From CAXXOK01 sp964640955 (GTDB taxonomy: Bacteria; Bacillota; Clostridia; Christensenellales; Aristaeellaceae): DNA of 60,135 nt. Of the stretch, positions 50,820 to 59,116 are shown piece by piece. Every line of letters begins with the position of its first letter. Position 1 is the stretch's first letter. Position numbers and translations under genes: made by a program. The notes beneath the pieces were generated by a model that saw nothing but the letters and a program-made list of their open reading frames with translations, was not told the origin of the DNA and ran no database searches. The stretch lies in the NCBI GenBank assembly GCA_964640955.1, contig CAZXJI010000020.1, positions 1-60,135 on the forward strand, written 5' to 3'.

Positions 50820-51227
50820 ATGAACCATCAGGAGCACACCGGAAGCGCGGTTGAAGCCATCCGGCTTAACGCCGCCGCGCGGGAGATTCACCAGAATGCG
50901 GTCAACCATGGCTGGTGGGACGATACCCGCAGTTTCCCGGAGATCCTCGCGCTGGTGCACAGCGAGTTGTCCGAAGCGCTGGAAGAATACCGGGACGGGC
51001 GGCCCATGGTCTACGCGGACAACCTGGACACGTTAACGCGGGTCACCGATCCGCAGGCCTTCCGCCCCACGGACAAGCCGGAGGGCATCGCCATTGAGCT
51101 GGCGGACGCGGTGATCCGGATCCTCGACTACTGCGGGCATGCCGGGATCGACCTGGATACGGCGATCCGGGTCAAGCATCGCTACAACCTGACCCGCGCC
51201 TACCGCCACGGCGGGAAGCGCGCCTGA
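50820..51227 (+). CDS. MazG-like nucleotide pyrophosphohydrolase family protein
   Basis: A 135-residue all-helical protein. LVHSELSEALEEYR (about residues 45-58) and ELADAVIRILDY (about 93-104) give the ExxE...ExxD metal sites of MazG/dUTPase-like enzymes that hydrolyse NTPs or dNTPs. Phage forms may clean nucleotide pools or counter host (p)ppGpp/defence nucleotides. AAAGGAGG precedes ATG 50820. A GCTCCCC/GGGGAGC hairpin at 51233-51250 separates it from the tRNA gene. Confidence 0.87.
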   Translation: MNHQEHTGSAVEAIRLNAAAREIHQNAVNHGWWDDTRSFPEILALVHSELSEALEEYRDGRPMVYADNLDTLTRVTDPQAFRPTDKPEGIAIELADAVIRILDYCGHAGIDLDTAIRVKHRYNLTRAYRHGGKRA

Positions 51228-51253
51228 CCGCTGCTCCCCACCGGGGGAGCCAT

Positions 51254-51327
51254 GCGGGGGTCGCTCAGTGGCAGAGCGCCGGTCTTCCAAACCGGTTACG
51301 GGGGTTCGATTCCCCTCTCCCGCTCCA
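51254..51327 (+). tRNA. Phage-encoded tRNA-Gly (anticodon TCC)
   Basis: Acceptor GCGGGGG/CTCCCGC (one G-U), D arm GCTCAGTGGCAGAGC, anticodon stem CCGGT/ACCGG with loop CTTCCAA, T arm GGGGGTTCGATTCCCC, encoded CCA. It decodes GGA. It lies within the early gene block of the prophage. Confidence 0.93.
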
Positions 51328-51386
51328 TGGGAGGACATTTTCTCCCCGTAAAGTCGCCCGGATTGCCGGCGGAAAGGAGAAGCACT

Positions 51387-51503
51387 GTGAAGATCGACAC
51401 GCATCGCGGAGCACCGAAACAAAGAAAGGATGCTCTTGGACGACGGATGTGCCAACCGGAATCGCTGCGAATGCGGTGGAACACGGCAGCGGGCGGCGGC
51501 TAG
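51387..51503 (+). CDS. Possible 38-residue basic protein
   Basis: GTG 51387 has AAAGGAG 7 bases upstream and the frame runs to TAG at 51503. The product is basic and has no recognised motif. The other short frame here (ATG 51430) has poor RBS spacing. No more can be said of 51328-51532. Confidence 0.35.
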   Translation: MKIDTHRGAPKQRKDALGRRMCQPESLRMRWNTAAGGG

Positions 51504-51532
51504 TAAGCGGAGAATGGACAGGAGGTGCTTCC

Positions 51533-52279
51533 ATGGGCGAGTCGGTTACGGGAACGATCGTCAAGGCGGATCCGTCGGGACTGACGGTACACGTGCCGTA
51601 TGCGAACTGGGAGCGCTTCTGTATCCGCCGCTACGAGGACGTGGAGGTGCTGCTCACCGACGGGCGACAGATCACCGTCAAGCAGCGCAACGCCATCCAC
51701 GCCATGGTGCACGACATCACGGAGTTTACCTGCGGGTTTGCCTGGAAACCGCACGTGTTTAACAAAACGCTTGCGGAACTGGAGTTGCAGTATGTGCTCG
51801 CGCTGAATGACGATGAGCAGGTGCGCTATGCGCTGACGCAAAACTACTGCCGGCTGACCGAGACGCCGCTGTTCTCCCTTTCGCCCAGGGCGGTGAATTG
51901 CGCCGACGAGACTACGGCCCGGGAGTTCCTGGGGTGGCTGATCGACCTGTGCGTCGAGCACGCGATTCCGGTCGGCGGCTGCCTGCTGGATCGTGCGGAG
52001 GACATCGGGCGGTATCTGTACGCCTGTCTGGCGCACAGGCGCTGCGCGATCTGCGGCCGGAAAGCCGACCTGCACCACGTGGACACCGTCGGCATGGGCC
52101 GCAACCGTCGGGAGATTACCCACCTGGGCATGCGGGCCGAGAGCCTGTGCCGGGTCCACCACAACGAGGCCCATGCGCTGGGCCAGCGAACCTTTGACCA
52201 CCGTTACCGCCTGTTCGGCATTGCCATGGATGAACCGCTGTGCCGGATACACCACCTGAAATACCGGGAGGATCCATGA
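51533..52279 (+). CDS. Putative HNH nuclease (phage HNHc type)
   Basis: A 248-residue protein of the phage HNHc nuclease group. The C-terminal domain has CAICGRKADLHHVD (zinc Cys pair and His-His), then LCRVHHNEAH. The N-terminal about 170 residues resemble the beta-rich and helical part seen in such Firmicutes phage proteins. AGGAGG lies about 8 bases before ATG 51533; a 28-codon upstream extension is not favoured. It overlaps the initiator gene (ATGA), so it is part of the replication block. Confidence 0.85.
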   Translation: MGESVTGTIVKADPSGLTVHVPYANWERFCIRRYEDVEVLLTDGRQITVKQRNAIHAMVHDITEFTCGFAWKPHVFNKTLAELELQYVLALNDDEQVRYALTQNYCRLTETPLFSLSPRAVNCADETTAREFLGWLIDLCVEHAIPVGGCLLDRAEDIGRYLYACLAHRRCAICGRKADLHHVDTVGMGRNRREITHLGMRAESLCRVHHNEAHALGQRTFDHRYRLFGIAMDEPLCRIHHLKYREDP

Positions 52280-53103
52280 TGGACGACAGAAGCGAGCTGA
52301 CGGCCTTTATCAGTCTGCTTGAGGGATGGTCTCTGAGTGCGTGTGAGATTGCTTTGTGGCACGCTTTGCGTGACGTGAGCATCCAATGCGGGCGCTCTGC
52401 GGGACTGTCGATAGCGACCGGAAGGCTGACGGTGCTGACCGGCTTCAGCAAGAAATCAGTGGAACGCGCCCGCGACCGTTTGCGGGACCTCGGCGTGATT
52501 CAATGGAGTTCCAGAACCGGACGCAAATCGGCCGTATACACGATGAACAGCCTTGTGCGTCACCGTGACGCACAAACTACCCCACAAGGTTACCCACAAA
52601 GTACCCCACAAACTACCCCACAAGGTACCCCTATAAATACTACGACGGTTATTAACCGTGGACGTAACTTACCGCGTCACGGTGACGCACAAACTACCCC
52701 ACAAAGTACCCCACAAGCTACCCCACAAAACGGGGCGTGGCTGAGCGACGACGAGATTACCGCTGCGGGCGACGAGCAGCGGCGGATGGACGAGGTGTTT
52801 CAGCGGGCCGTGGACATCGGGATTCCCAACACGACCAGCGACCTGCTGCGCTGCGGCGAGCTGATAAGCCAATACACACCGGAATGGGTGGAGGAGGCCC
52901 TGCGGCGCACCGCCGGGCGGCCGGCGTCCGCACGCTGCTGGGGGTACGTGGAAGGCGTACTGCGCAACTGGGCGGCCAGGGGCGGTATCGACGACGCGGA
53001 GAAACCTGCCCAGTCCGCAGAAGCGGAGCTTCAGGCGCAGGAAACGCGCCGGCGGTTCCAGGAGCAGAGCGAGCGCATTTTACGGGGAGAGTATGACGCA
53101 TGA
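52279..53103 (+). CDS. DnaD-like phage replication initiator
   Basis: A 274-residue initiator. The N-terminal about 95 residues are a winged helix (LTVLTGFSKKSVERARDRL). The central about 60 residues are a low-complexity TTPQ-rich linker. The C-terminal part has a DnaD/DnaB_2-like domain (YTPEWVEEALRRTAGR then WGYVEGVLRNWAARG). By analogy with phage O proteins it binds the origin and recruits the DnaB helicase encoded next. Start is ATG 52279 (GGAGG at 7 bases); ATG 52276 is 4 bases from it. The linker is encoded by repeats that look like the origin itself. Confidence 0.87.
   Translation: MDDRSELTAFISLLEGWSLSACEIALWHALRDVSIQCGRSAGLSIATGRLTVLTGFSKKSVERARDRLRDLGVIQWSSRTGRKSAVYTMNSLVRHRDAQTTPQGYPQSTPQTTPQGTPINTTTVINRGRNLPRHGDAQTTPQSTPQATPQNGAWLSDDEITAAGDEQRRMDEVFQRAVDIGIPNTTSDLLRCGELISQYTPEWVEEALRRTAGRPASARCWGYVEGVLRNWAARGGIDDAEKPAQSAEAELQAQETRRRFQEQSERILRGEYDA
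52555..52728. other. Candidate phage replication origin inside the initiator gene
   Basis: Seven 12-base iterons of form NNTACCCCACAA (one, at 52588-52599, with a base change) occur in two groups: four at 52576-52623 and three at 52693-52728. Each group is preceded by a palindrome: GTGCGTCAC-C-GTGACGCAC (52555-52573) and GCGTCAC-G-GTGACGC (52674-52688). Between them is an AT-richer stretch with a third palindrome ACGGTTATTAACCGT (52645-52659). This is the layout of lambda-type origins within O. Confidence 0.7.
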
Positions 53104-54458
53104 TCGCCATGTACAACCACGACGACGAGAAGTACCTGATCGGGGCGCTTTTGCAGGACGCGGATCTGCAGCGTGAATTACCGGGGCTTCCGGACGACCT
53201 GATGCACGATCCCCAGCACGAGATCATCCTGCAGGCCATGAAGACGATGCAGGCGGACAAGCAGCCCATTGAGGCGCTCAGCGTCGGCAACCACATCAGC
53301 GCCGGGCAGCACGGAACGGACCCCGCCGTGACGGTATACCTGCTGGAGTGCTTTCGCTACTGCCCCACGACCGCCAATATCCGCCACTACATCGCGGAGC
53401 TCAAACAGCTGCGGGCGCTGCGTACCGCCTACCGCATGGCCAACACCTTTTGTCACCGGCTGACCGAAGGCGAGGCGCTGGACGTATGCGTGGACGAGCT
53501 GCGCAACCAGCTGCGGGAGGCCAACCAGCCCAAGGGGCGGATCGTTCGCATGGACCGCGTGGCGGCCTGCGCCTACGACTACGTGGAGAAACGCGCCGAG
53601 GGCGCGATGATCGGGCTGAGCACGTACTTCCCGGACTACGACCGGTTTACGGGCGGGCTGTTTGGGGGCGAGCTGACGGTGATCGGGGCACGCCCGGCGG
53701 TGGGCAAGTCCGCCTTCGGGATGGAGATTGCGCTTAACGTCGCGCGGCACGGCAAACGGGTGCTGGTGTGCAGCCGGGAAATGAACGAGCTGCAGTATGG
53801 GATTCGGCTGGCTTCGAACCTGTCGGGACTCAACGGCATGCAGCTGAAGAACGGCGAGATCGGCGACAACCAGTGGGAGCCGCTCAACGAGGCGCTCAAC
53901 GAGATGGCCAAGCTGCCAATAGCGTTCAGCTTCGACGCCTACACCGTGGAGGACCTGCGCAGCGTCGTACAGCACGAGCTGGATGCGGCGGGGGTGGATC
54001 TGCTGGTGGTGGACTACCTGCAGCTGATGAGCACGCAGAAGAAGAGCGAGAAGCGCTATCTGGAAGTGGGTGCGGTAAGCCGGGGGCTAAAAACCATGGC
54101 GCTGGATTTCAACATCCCGGTGATTGCGCTGGCGCAGGTCGGCCGGCAGAGCGTAGGCAAAAGCGCGCCCGGAGGCGCACGCGCGGCGACCTGTCCCGTG
54201 ATGAGCGATCTGCGGGAAAGCGGGAACATTGAGCAGGACGCGGACGTGATCGCCTTTCTGCACCGGCCGGAAGCGGAGAGCGATCCGGACATGATCGAGC
54301 GGGACCAGGGCACGCGCAAGGCGCTGGAAGCCCGGGGACGGCAGTACCTGATCCTGAAGTTCGACAAGCAGCGCATGGGACCCCGGGGCAGCTTCGGGAT
54401 GGCGTTTGATCCTTCGCGGATGCAATTCACCTGTCTGGACAGGAGGAACGGCGGATGA
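53100..54458 (+). CDS. dnaB: Replicative DNA helicase (DnaB-like)
   Basis: A 452-residue hexameric helicase. The N-terminal helical domain (residues 5-150) is followed by the RecA-like ATPase domain: Walker A GARPAVGKSAFG near residue 200, Walker B LLVVDYLQLM near residue 300, and the FDKQRMGPRG arginine-finger region near the end. It unwinds the phage origin. Its ATG overlaps the initiator stop by 4 bases and the RusA gene overlaps its own stop, so the block is coupled. Confidence 0.95.
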   Translation: MIAMYNHDDEKYLIGALLQDADLQRELPGLPDDLMHDPQHEIILQAMKTMQADKQPIEALSVGNHISAGQHGTDPAVTVYLLECFRYCPTTANIRHYIAELKQLRALRTAYRMANTFCHRLTEGEALDVCVDELRNQLREANQPKGRIVRMDRVAACAYDYVEKRAEGAMIGLSTYFPDYDRFTGGLFGGELTVIGARPAVGKSAFGMEIALNVARHGKRVLVCSREMNELQYGIRLASNLSGLNGMQLKNGEIGDNQWEPLNEALNEMAKLPIAFSFDAYTVEDLRSVVQHELDAAGVDLLVVDYLQLMSTQKKSEKRYLEVGAVSRGLKTMALDFNIPVIALAQVGRQSVGKSAPGGARAATCPVMSDLRESGNIEQDADVIAFLHRPEAESDPDMIERDQGTRKALEARGRQYLILKFDKQRMGPRGSFGMAFDPSRMQFTCLDRRNGG

Positions 54459-54907
54459 TGTGTTTTACGGTGCCCGGGAAACCGGAGGGCAAGGCCCGGC
54501 CGCGCATGACGCGATCCGGGCATGCGTACACGCCGGAGCAGACGCGGGCCTACGAGGAGCGGATCCGGCTGGCGTACCGGACGGACTGCCGGGGCAGCGT
54601 ACCTTTTGCGGCCGGGGTACCGGTGCAGGTCGTGATTCTGGCGTACCATGCGATTCCCCGATCGGAAAGCAGACGGCGGCGGGAGAAGATGCTGTGCGCG
54701 GAGATCCTGCCGACGGTGAAGCCGGACTGGGACAACGTGGGCAAGGCGGTATGCGACGCGCTCAACGGGCTGGCCTGGCACGACGACGCGCAGGTCGTGG
54801 AGGCGCGGGTGGTCAAACGCTACGGCATAGCGCCGCGCATTTGGGTACAGATCCGTGAGGCAACCGAGGAACCCTTACGGGGAAAGGAGCCGGCGGATGG
54901 GATATAA
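54455..54907 (+). CDS. RusA-like Holliday junction endonuclease
   Basis: A 150-residue resolvase. Family features are GKPEGKARPRM at the start and KPDWDNVGKAVCDALNG, then WHDDAQV, giving the catalytic Asp cluster (about residues 90-112). It resolves branched DNA from phage replication and recombination. Start overlaps the helicase stop by 4 bases. Confidence 0.94.
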   Translation: MMCFTVPGKPEGKARPRMTRSGHAYTPEQTRAYEERIRLAYRTDCRGSVPFAAGVPVQVVILAYHAIPRSESRRRREKMLCAEILPTVKPDWDNVGKAVCDALNGLAWHDDAQVVEARVVKRYGIAPRIWVQIREATEEPLRGKEPADGI

Positions 54908-54931
54908 CGATGCAAAAAGGGAGGGCTGTCA

Positions 54932-55255
54932 ATGACGATACTGAACACCTATGCAGAACCGGGCGAGATCCTCGCTTTATGGTTTATGATGATCCTTCTG
55001 GGCCTGATCGCAGGGGTTTACTGCTGGGCTGACTACAACACAACGTTAGCCAGCGTCCTGGCCACGTTCTTAGTGGTCGGTGTACTGGGTTGCATTTTCT
55101 GGACGCCGTTTGAAACCCGGTACGAGTGCCTGTTCGACAAGGGCACCTCCTACACGGAAATTTCCGAGCACTGGAACGTCGTGGAGCAGCGCGGCGACAT
55201 CTGGGTTGTGACCGCGAAGGAGGGCGCCGATGCGACGGATACGGCTATACGGTAA
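54932..55255 (+). CDS. Small phage membrane protein
   Basis: A 107-residue protein with two hydrophobic segments (about residues 13-33 and 42-58) and a soluble C-terminal half. No motif recognised. GGGAGG is 9 bases upstream. Its end overlaps the beginning of an in-frame extension of the next gene at 55230. Confidence 0.65.
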   Translation: MTILNTYAEPGEILALWFMMILLGLIAGVYCWADYNTTLASVLATFLVVGVLGCIFWTPFETRYECLFDKGTSYTEISEHWNVVEQRGDIWVVTAKEGADATDTAIR

Positions 55256-55373
55256 GTGGGTGCGGCTCACCGTCCAACTGGCGCGGCTGACGGTACGCTA
55301 CACCTTCTGGTCGTGGATCTGCAGCGCGGCCGGCTGGCTTCGGGATCACAATCCGTTTGGAGGGATACAGTGC

Positions 55374-55748
55374 ATGGCGGAACAACGAACGATTCAGGCA
55401 CAGCGGTATCTGGAAGACTATCGGGTGCTGGTGACCCGGCGGGACGCCTTACTGGCTGCAGAGAACGAGCTGCACGCCGCGGCTGAACAGGTCGGCCTTG
55501 ACGAGGCGCCCGGCGAGAAGACCATACGAACGGCGATGGAGCACGTGGGAGAAGCACTCACCGTACGGATGGTCCTGCTGGAGCTGATGGAGGACGAGCG
55601 GCTCAAGACGCTGCTGTACCTTCGCTACATCAACGGGCAGGAATGGGAACAGGTCGCCCGGGAGATGCGGATCTGCAGGAGTCGGGCTTTCGGCTTACAC
55701 CGGGACGCCCTGAAGGCTTTCGGGGAGATCCTGCGAGAGACTCCGTAA
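55374..55748 (+). CDS. Sigma-70 region 4-like phage regulator (ArpU/DUF1492 type)
   Basis: A 124-residue, mostly helical protein. The last 50 residues (LLYLRYINGQEWEQVAREMRICRSRAFGLHRDALK) form a helix-turn-helix like sigma region 4; the N-terminal half is a long helical stretch as in ArpU/RinA-like late regulators. GGAGGG precedes ATG 55374. An upstream in-frame ATG at 55230 also has AAGGAGG and would add 48 residues with a hydrophobic patch; I prefer the shorter form because it matches family length. It probably activates late genes. Confidence 0.75.
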   Translation: MAEQRTIQAQRYLEDYRVLVTRRDALLAAENELHAAAEQVGLDEAPGEKTIRTAMEHVGEALTVRMVLLELMEDERLKTLLYLRYINGQEWEQVAREMRICRSRAFGLHRDALKAFGEILRETP

Positions 55749-55842
55749 CATCGAAAGCCCGCCGACCTGTTGGAGCAGGCCTGCGGGTAAGCGTTTCCTG
55801 TATCGCTTGTATGATAGCTTTATTATACAGGAGGCGCGGCGA

Positions 55843-56667
55843 ATGGTCAACATGACGGAACTATGCGAGGAGAACAGCGGGCTGGTGTACACGGTGGCGA
55901 AACGATTCCGGTCTGCCTGTGCAGCGGATCGGGCCGTTGACCTGGAGGATCTCGCGCAGGCCGGGTACATCGGATTGATCGAGGCGGCGCGTACCTACGA
56001 CGAAAACAAGGGTGCCTTCTCCACCTGGGCGATGCTTTACATCCGCAATGAGATGCGGGCCGTGCTGGGACTGCGGCAGAAGCGTCCACCCATCGATCAG
56101 GGCGCGCTGTCGCTGGATGCGGAGATTGGGGAAGACATCACGCTTTCGGATACCATCGAGGCAACCGACAACACCGAGCAGGCGACGGATCAGGCGGAGC
56201 TGGTGCGGGTGGTACGGCAGACCGTGGCAGCACTGCCGGCACCGCAGAACGAGCTGGTGCGGCGTCACGACCTGCAGGGGCAGAACCTCTCGGCAGCGGG
56301 TCGGGCATGCGGGATGACAGCAGCCGCCGCGAGCAGCGCCTACGTCAAGGCGCGGGAGAACCTGTACCGGAACGCAAGCCTGAAGGCGCTGGCTGAGGCG
56401 CACCGGCTGGATCAGCGGACGCGCTGGCACAAGCAGGTCGGGCTGGAACAGTTTCGCAGTACGTGGATGAGCAGCACGGAAGCGCTGGTGTTCTGGCGGG
56501 AGGTCGAACGCCGGAAAGCGGAGAGGCTCGCTGCGCGGGCCGCTGGCGGGGCTGGGGCGCGTGTTTCGGGTTCTGGGCTGGGAAACCTACCCGAAGAACT
56601 GAAACGCGTCAGAGAGGCTGTCAGGGGCCAAGACGAGTGTGCGGTGCTCTGCACGGGTGGGCGGTGA
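55843..56667 (+). CDS. Phage-encoded sigma-70 family factor
   Basis: A 274-residue sigma factor. Region 2 is clear: GLVYTVAKRF, VDLEDLAQAGYIGLIEAARTYD (about residues 32-55), then FSTWAMLYIRNEMRAVLG. Region 4 is weaker, around LSAAGRACGMTAAAASSAYVKAR, and a charged C-terminal extension of about 80 residues follows. It would redirect RNA polymerase to phage promoters. AGGAGG lies 7 bases before ATG 55843. The terS start overlaps its stop by one base. Confidence 0.87.
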   Translation: MVNMTELCEENSGLVYTVAKRFRSACAADRAVDLEDLAQAGYIGLIEAARTYDENKGAFSTWAMLYIRNEMRAVLGLRQKRPPIDQGALSLDAEIGEDITLSDTIEATDNTEQATDQAELVRVVRQTVAALPAPQNELVRRHDLQGQNLSAAGRACGMTAAAASSAYVKARENLYRNASLKALAEAHRLDQRTRWHKQVGLEQFRSTWMSSTEALVFWREVERRKAERLAARAAGGAGARVSGSGLGNLPEELKRVREAVRGQDECAVLCTGGR

Positions 56668-57029
56668 TGAAGATGCCGAGAAAGAGAACGCCGGAATCGG
56701 AAGCACGGACAGTCATGAAAGCGCTGGGGATCTACAAGCCGGAGTTCGAGCCGATGATCCGGGCGTATGCGCAGGTACGGGAGCAGTACGATATCCTGAC
56801 GCAACGCTTTGAGGAATCCGGGTACGACTTTGAGGTGGAGACGAACACAGGCACCAAGAAGGCGCCGATCGTCACCACGCTTGAGAGCCTGCGCAAGGAT
56901 GTGCTGGCTTATGCCGGACAGCTGGGAATGACGCCGGCGGGGCTTAAGAAGCTGAACGACGCGGCGATCACGTCGCCGAAGCCGTCGGTACTGGCAGACG
57001 CCTTGCGAAGCCTGGAAGGGAAGCGGTGA
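56667..57029 (+). CDS. terS: P27-type phage terminase small subunit
   Basis: A 120-residue protein of the P27 small terminase family that recognises phage DNA for packaging. The pattern is a basic start (MPRKRTPESEA), then IYKPEFEPMIRAYAQVREQYDIL, a FEVETNTGTKKAPIVTTLESLRKD segment, and LGMTPAGLKKL. ATG 56667 overlaps the sigma stop (TGATG). It should be followed by the large subunit, but no such gene is present to the end of the window. Confidence 0.87.
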   Translation: MKMPRKRTPESEARTVMKALGIYKPEFEPMIRAYAQVREQYDILTQRFEESGYDFEVETNTGTKKAPIVTTLESLRKDVLAYAGQLGMTPAGLKKLNDAAITSPKPSVLADALRSLEGKR

Positions 57030-57607
57030 TACAGCTCTCCCTTTTTGTTCCGTATCTGTACCGATATGGTCCGTACGGTTCCTTTCTGTTCCCGAATTGT
57101 ACCGCATGAAGTTACGATAATGGCAGGGGCTACACCGATTGGGACACCGCTGCCATGGTCAGCGCCGGATCCGACAACCGCACACGCAGCGCGACGAAGA
57201 AGGCAGGCATTGCTTGTCTTTTCTTCTTTGCACAGAATTTGGGTATCCCCCCCTCTTAACCGTTTTTATGAGAGGGTCCCACGACCGGAAGAGGTGACCC
57301 CTTTTCCCTCCCCGGCGGATTTTCGGGGAAAAAGGGGTAAACTATTCTTTTCGTAGCCAGTACACAATACCACCAACCATGAGCCAATTAAAATAGGTAC
57401 TTATAATGGCATAAAAAGGTCACACAAGGCGGATCAGAAATCAGTTTTTCACCGGCTGTTCATTGCTGAACTGCTGTTTTTTCTCTGCACTTAAAAGCAT
57501 TATGGATAGCAATGTCATTGTAACACTATGCCAAGTATAGATAAGGAAAAGCATTTCGGAAGATTCTTAAAATTGTGTAAACCACCACCATATACCAGGC
57601 CGTAAGA
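57030..57607. other. Junction region without recognised genes
   Basis: No convincing gene in this stretch. It starts GC-rich and becomes AT-rich after about 57340. The open frame at 57045-57356 (+) has no good RBS, domain or neighbour logic. A GGGTATCCCCCCCTC and AGAGGGTCCC stretch near 57240-57280 could be part of a phage packaging region, but this is speculative. Confidence 0.5.
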
Positions 57608-57637
57608 TGGACAGGTGTTTGAAAGGTGTGCTATAAT
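57608..57637 (+). promoter_or_regulatory. Promoter of the rfbA remnant
   Basis: TGGACA (57608-57613), 18 bases, TATAAT (57632-57637), about 70 bases before the rfbA ATG. Confidence 0.5.
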
Positions 57638-57706
57638 ATGCCGTAAATTGTAAATATATTCTAAGCAAATGGTATGTCGGCATATTATGGAGGTGAGCGT
57701 TTCCCG

Positions 57707-57814
57707 ATGAAAGGGATCATCCTCGCGGGCGGAGCGGGAACCCGGCTGTATCCGCTGACAATGGCGATATCCAAGTAGCTGTTGCCAGTGTACGATAAGC
57801 CCATGATCTATTAT
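57707..57814 (+). pseudogene. rfbA: 5' fragment of rfbA (glucose-1-phosphate thymidylyltransferase)
   Basis: GGAGGTGA precedes ATG 57707. The frame reads MKGIILAGGAGTRLYPLT, the nucleotide-binding signature of RfbA. At the position of Gln in the conserved VSKQLLPVYDKPM motif a TAG stop occurs (57776-57778, one base from CAG). After it LLPVYDKPMIYYP continues in frame and then homology ends. The remaining 3' part of the gene is at 59073-59663, so the gene is disrupted by a stop and by a 1.2-kb block. Confidence 0.85.
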
Positions 57815-58277
57815 CCCTCACAGAATTTGGTAGACCTAATTCGTACCCATACAGGTTACAGTAAGATGGCAATCTGCCTCGGCTTTGATCGTTCAGGTTG
57901 CGCTTATCGATATACTTCTGATTGTATCTCTCTGAAATACGAGGGAGGCAAGATGCTGCGTTTATATCGTCATGCTTGTGAGTCACATCATCAATGTTAT
58001 TCGAACGGAAAGTGGATGAAGAATTTCCAGCATATACTACTTGTTCTGTGGGTATATGTAGGGTATCGTTTGGCAATAAATTGAAAATGATATAAGTGTT
58101 GTGGAACGGGAATATGGGGCACAATATATAGTATGCATTGATGTAAACGACCACAAAATGCAGTGCATTTGTGCAAAATGCCCGAGAATATGGCCAATAC
58201 AAGGCAATACTTTGTGCAATATCAACAAAAACAATCAACATCTAGTGTTGTTGTATAGGGAGAGGGAGAGAATAAAA
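57815..58277. other. Unrecognised sequence inside the split rfbA locus
   Basis: Open frames exist on both strands (to 58084 on plus; 57717-58241 on minus), but none has a good RBS or a domain I know. Composition is AT-richer than the host part. It may be the remnant of an inserted gene. Confidence 0.5.
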
Positions 58278-58454
58278 ATGCGGCCGAAAACGTGGATTAT
58301 GCAGAAAACAAGCTATAATATGAAACCGTCCACAAGAATTGCGTTTGGAGTTAAAAAAACGTTAGCCAGACATTGTGGATTTTTACTAACATGGTTGCGA
58401 AAATTGAAAAACAAAGGCAGAGGACTAGCAGAGAAAAGAGGGATGAATAGATGA
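58278..58454 (+). CDS. 58-residue basic ORF before the GT11-like gene
   Basis: ATG 58278 has GGGAGAG about 8 bases upstream, and the stop overlaps the next ATG (ATGA), which supports translation. The product is very basic with one mildly hydrophobic stretch (HCGFLLTWLRKL) and no recognised motif. Confidence 0.45.
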   Translation: MRPKTWIMQKTSYNMKPSTRIAFGVKKTLARHCGFLLTWLRKLKNKGRGLAEKRGMNR

Positions 58455-59116
58455 TCGTGGTCCATATAGAATCTGGATTGGGCAACCAGATGCTTAGTTA
58501 TTGTGAGTTACTTGCGGCGCGAAAAACAAATCCAACCCAAGAGGTTTTTATCGAAACGCTCGTTTACGATATTCCGGAGTGCGACAAGACGATTCGGCAA
58601 TGGAACGGTTATGAACTGGAAAATGTATTTCAGATTCACGAATGCAATATCCGAGATCGGTTTACCCCAACCGAATGGAAAAATATCATCGCAGAGGTAA
58701 AGAACACGGAGTTCTGGGCAAAAAACTGGAATTATCCAGTTTACATCACTTCTGTCCTAAATCGTCATGGTTTTAGGTTGGAAAACATTAGAGGTGATTT
58801 TGAGGCACCCAACACATGGCTGATGACCAGTGAATCTCAGTCATGGAAATCCAAATTAAAAAAAACATATATCGGTTATTATTTGAAGAGGCTACAAAAA
58901 TGGATAACTTATCGAACCGATTTAAAGAATATTGACGAAACCGCTTCGACCTATCTGAAAACAGATAGCGATATCTTTACTGGTCAGCGGCTGTGCTTTA
59001 AATTTAAGCATAACCAGATTGAAAACATAGAAGAAGAAATCAGACAGTCCTTTCAATTTCCCGAGATAAGAGATGGCTCAAGCATTTATTTTGGGAGAAA
59101 AATTCATTGGCAATGA
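58451..59116 (+). pseudogene. 5' part of a GT11-like alpha-1,2-fucosyltransferase gene, fused out of frame to rfbA
   Basis: The frame begins IVVHIESGLGNQMLSY, the donor-binding start of family 11 fucosyltransferases (usual form GGLGNQMFQY). About 200 residues follow that fit the first half of such an enzyme. The catalytic HxRRGD-type region is missing. From about 59073 the DNA matches rfbA in another frame, so the last about 14 residues are read from rfbA DNA. Truncated by recombination; activity unlikely. Confidence 0.75.

Noticed and set aside
51254..51327. tRNA-Gly as a second attachment site or end of the element
   Set aside because: Phage replication genes continue without break on both sides, so it is cargo of the element rather than its boundary.
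57045..57356. Open frame after terS that might be a terminase or HNH gene
   Set aside because: No motif, no RBS, and an odd Pro/Arg-rich translation; not enough to call a gene.
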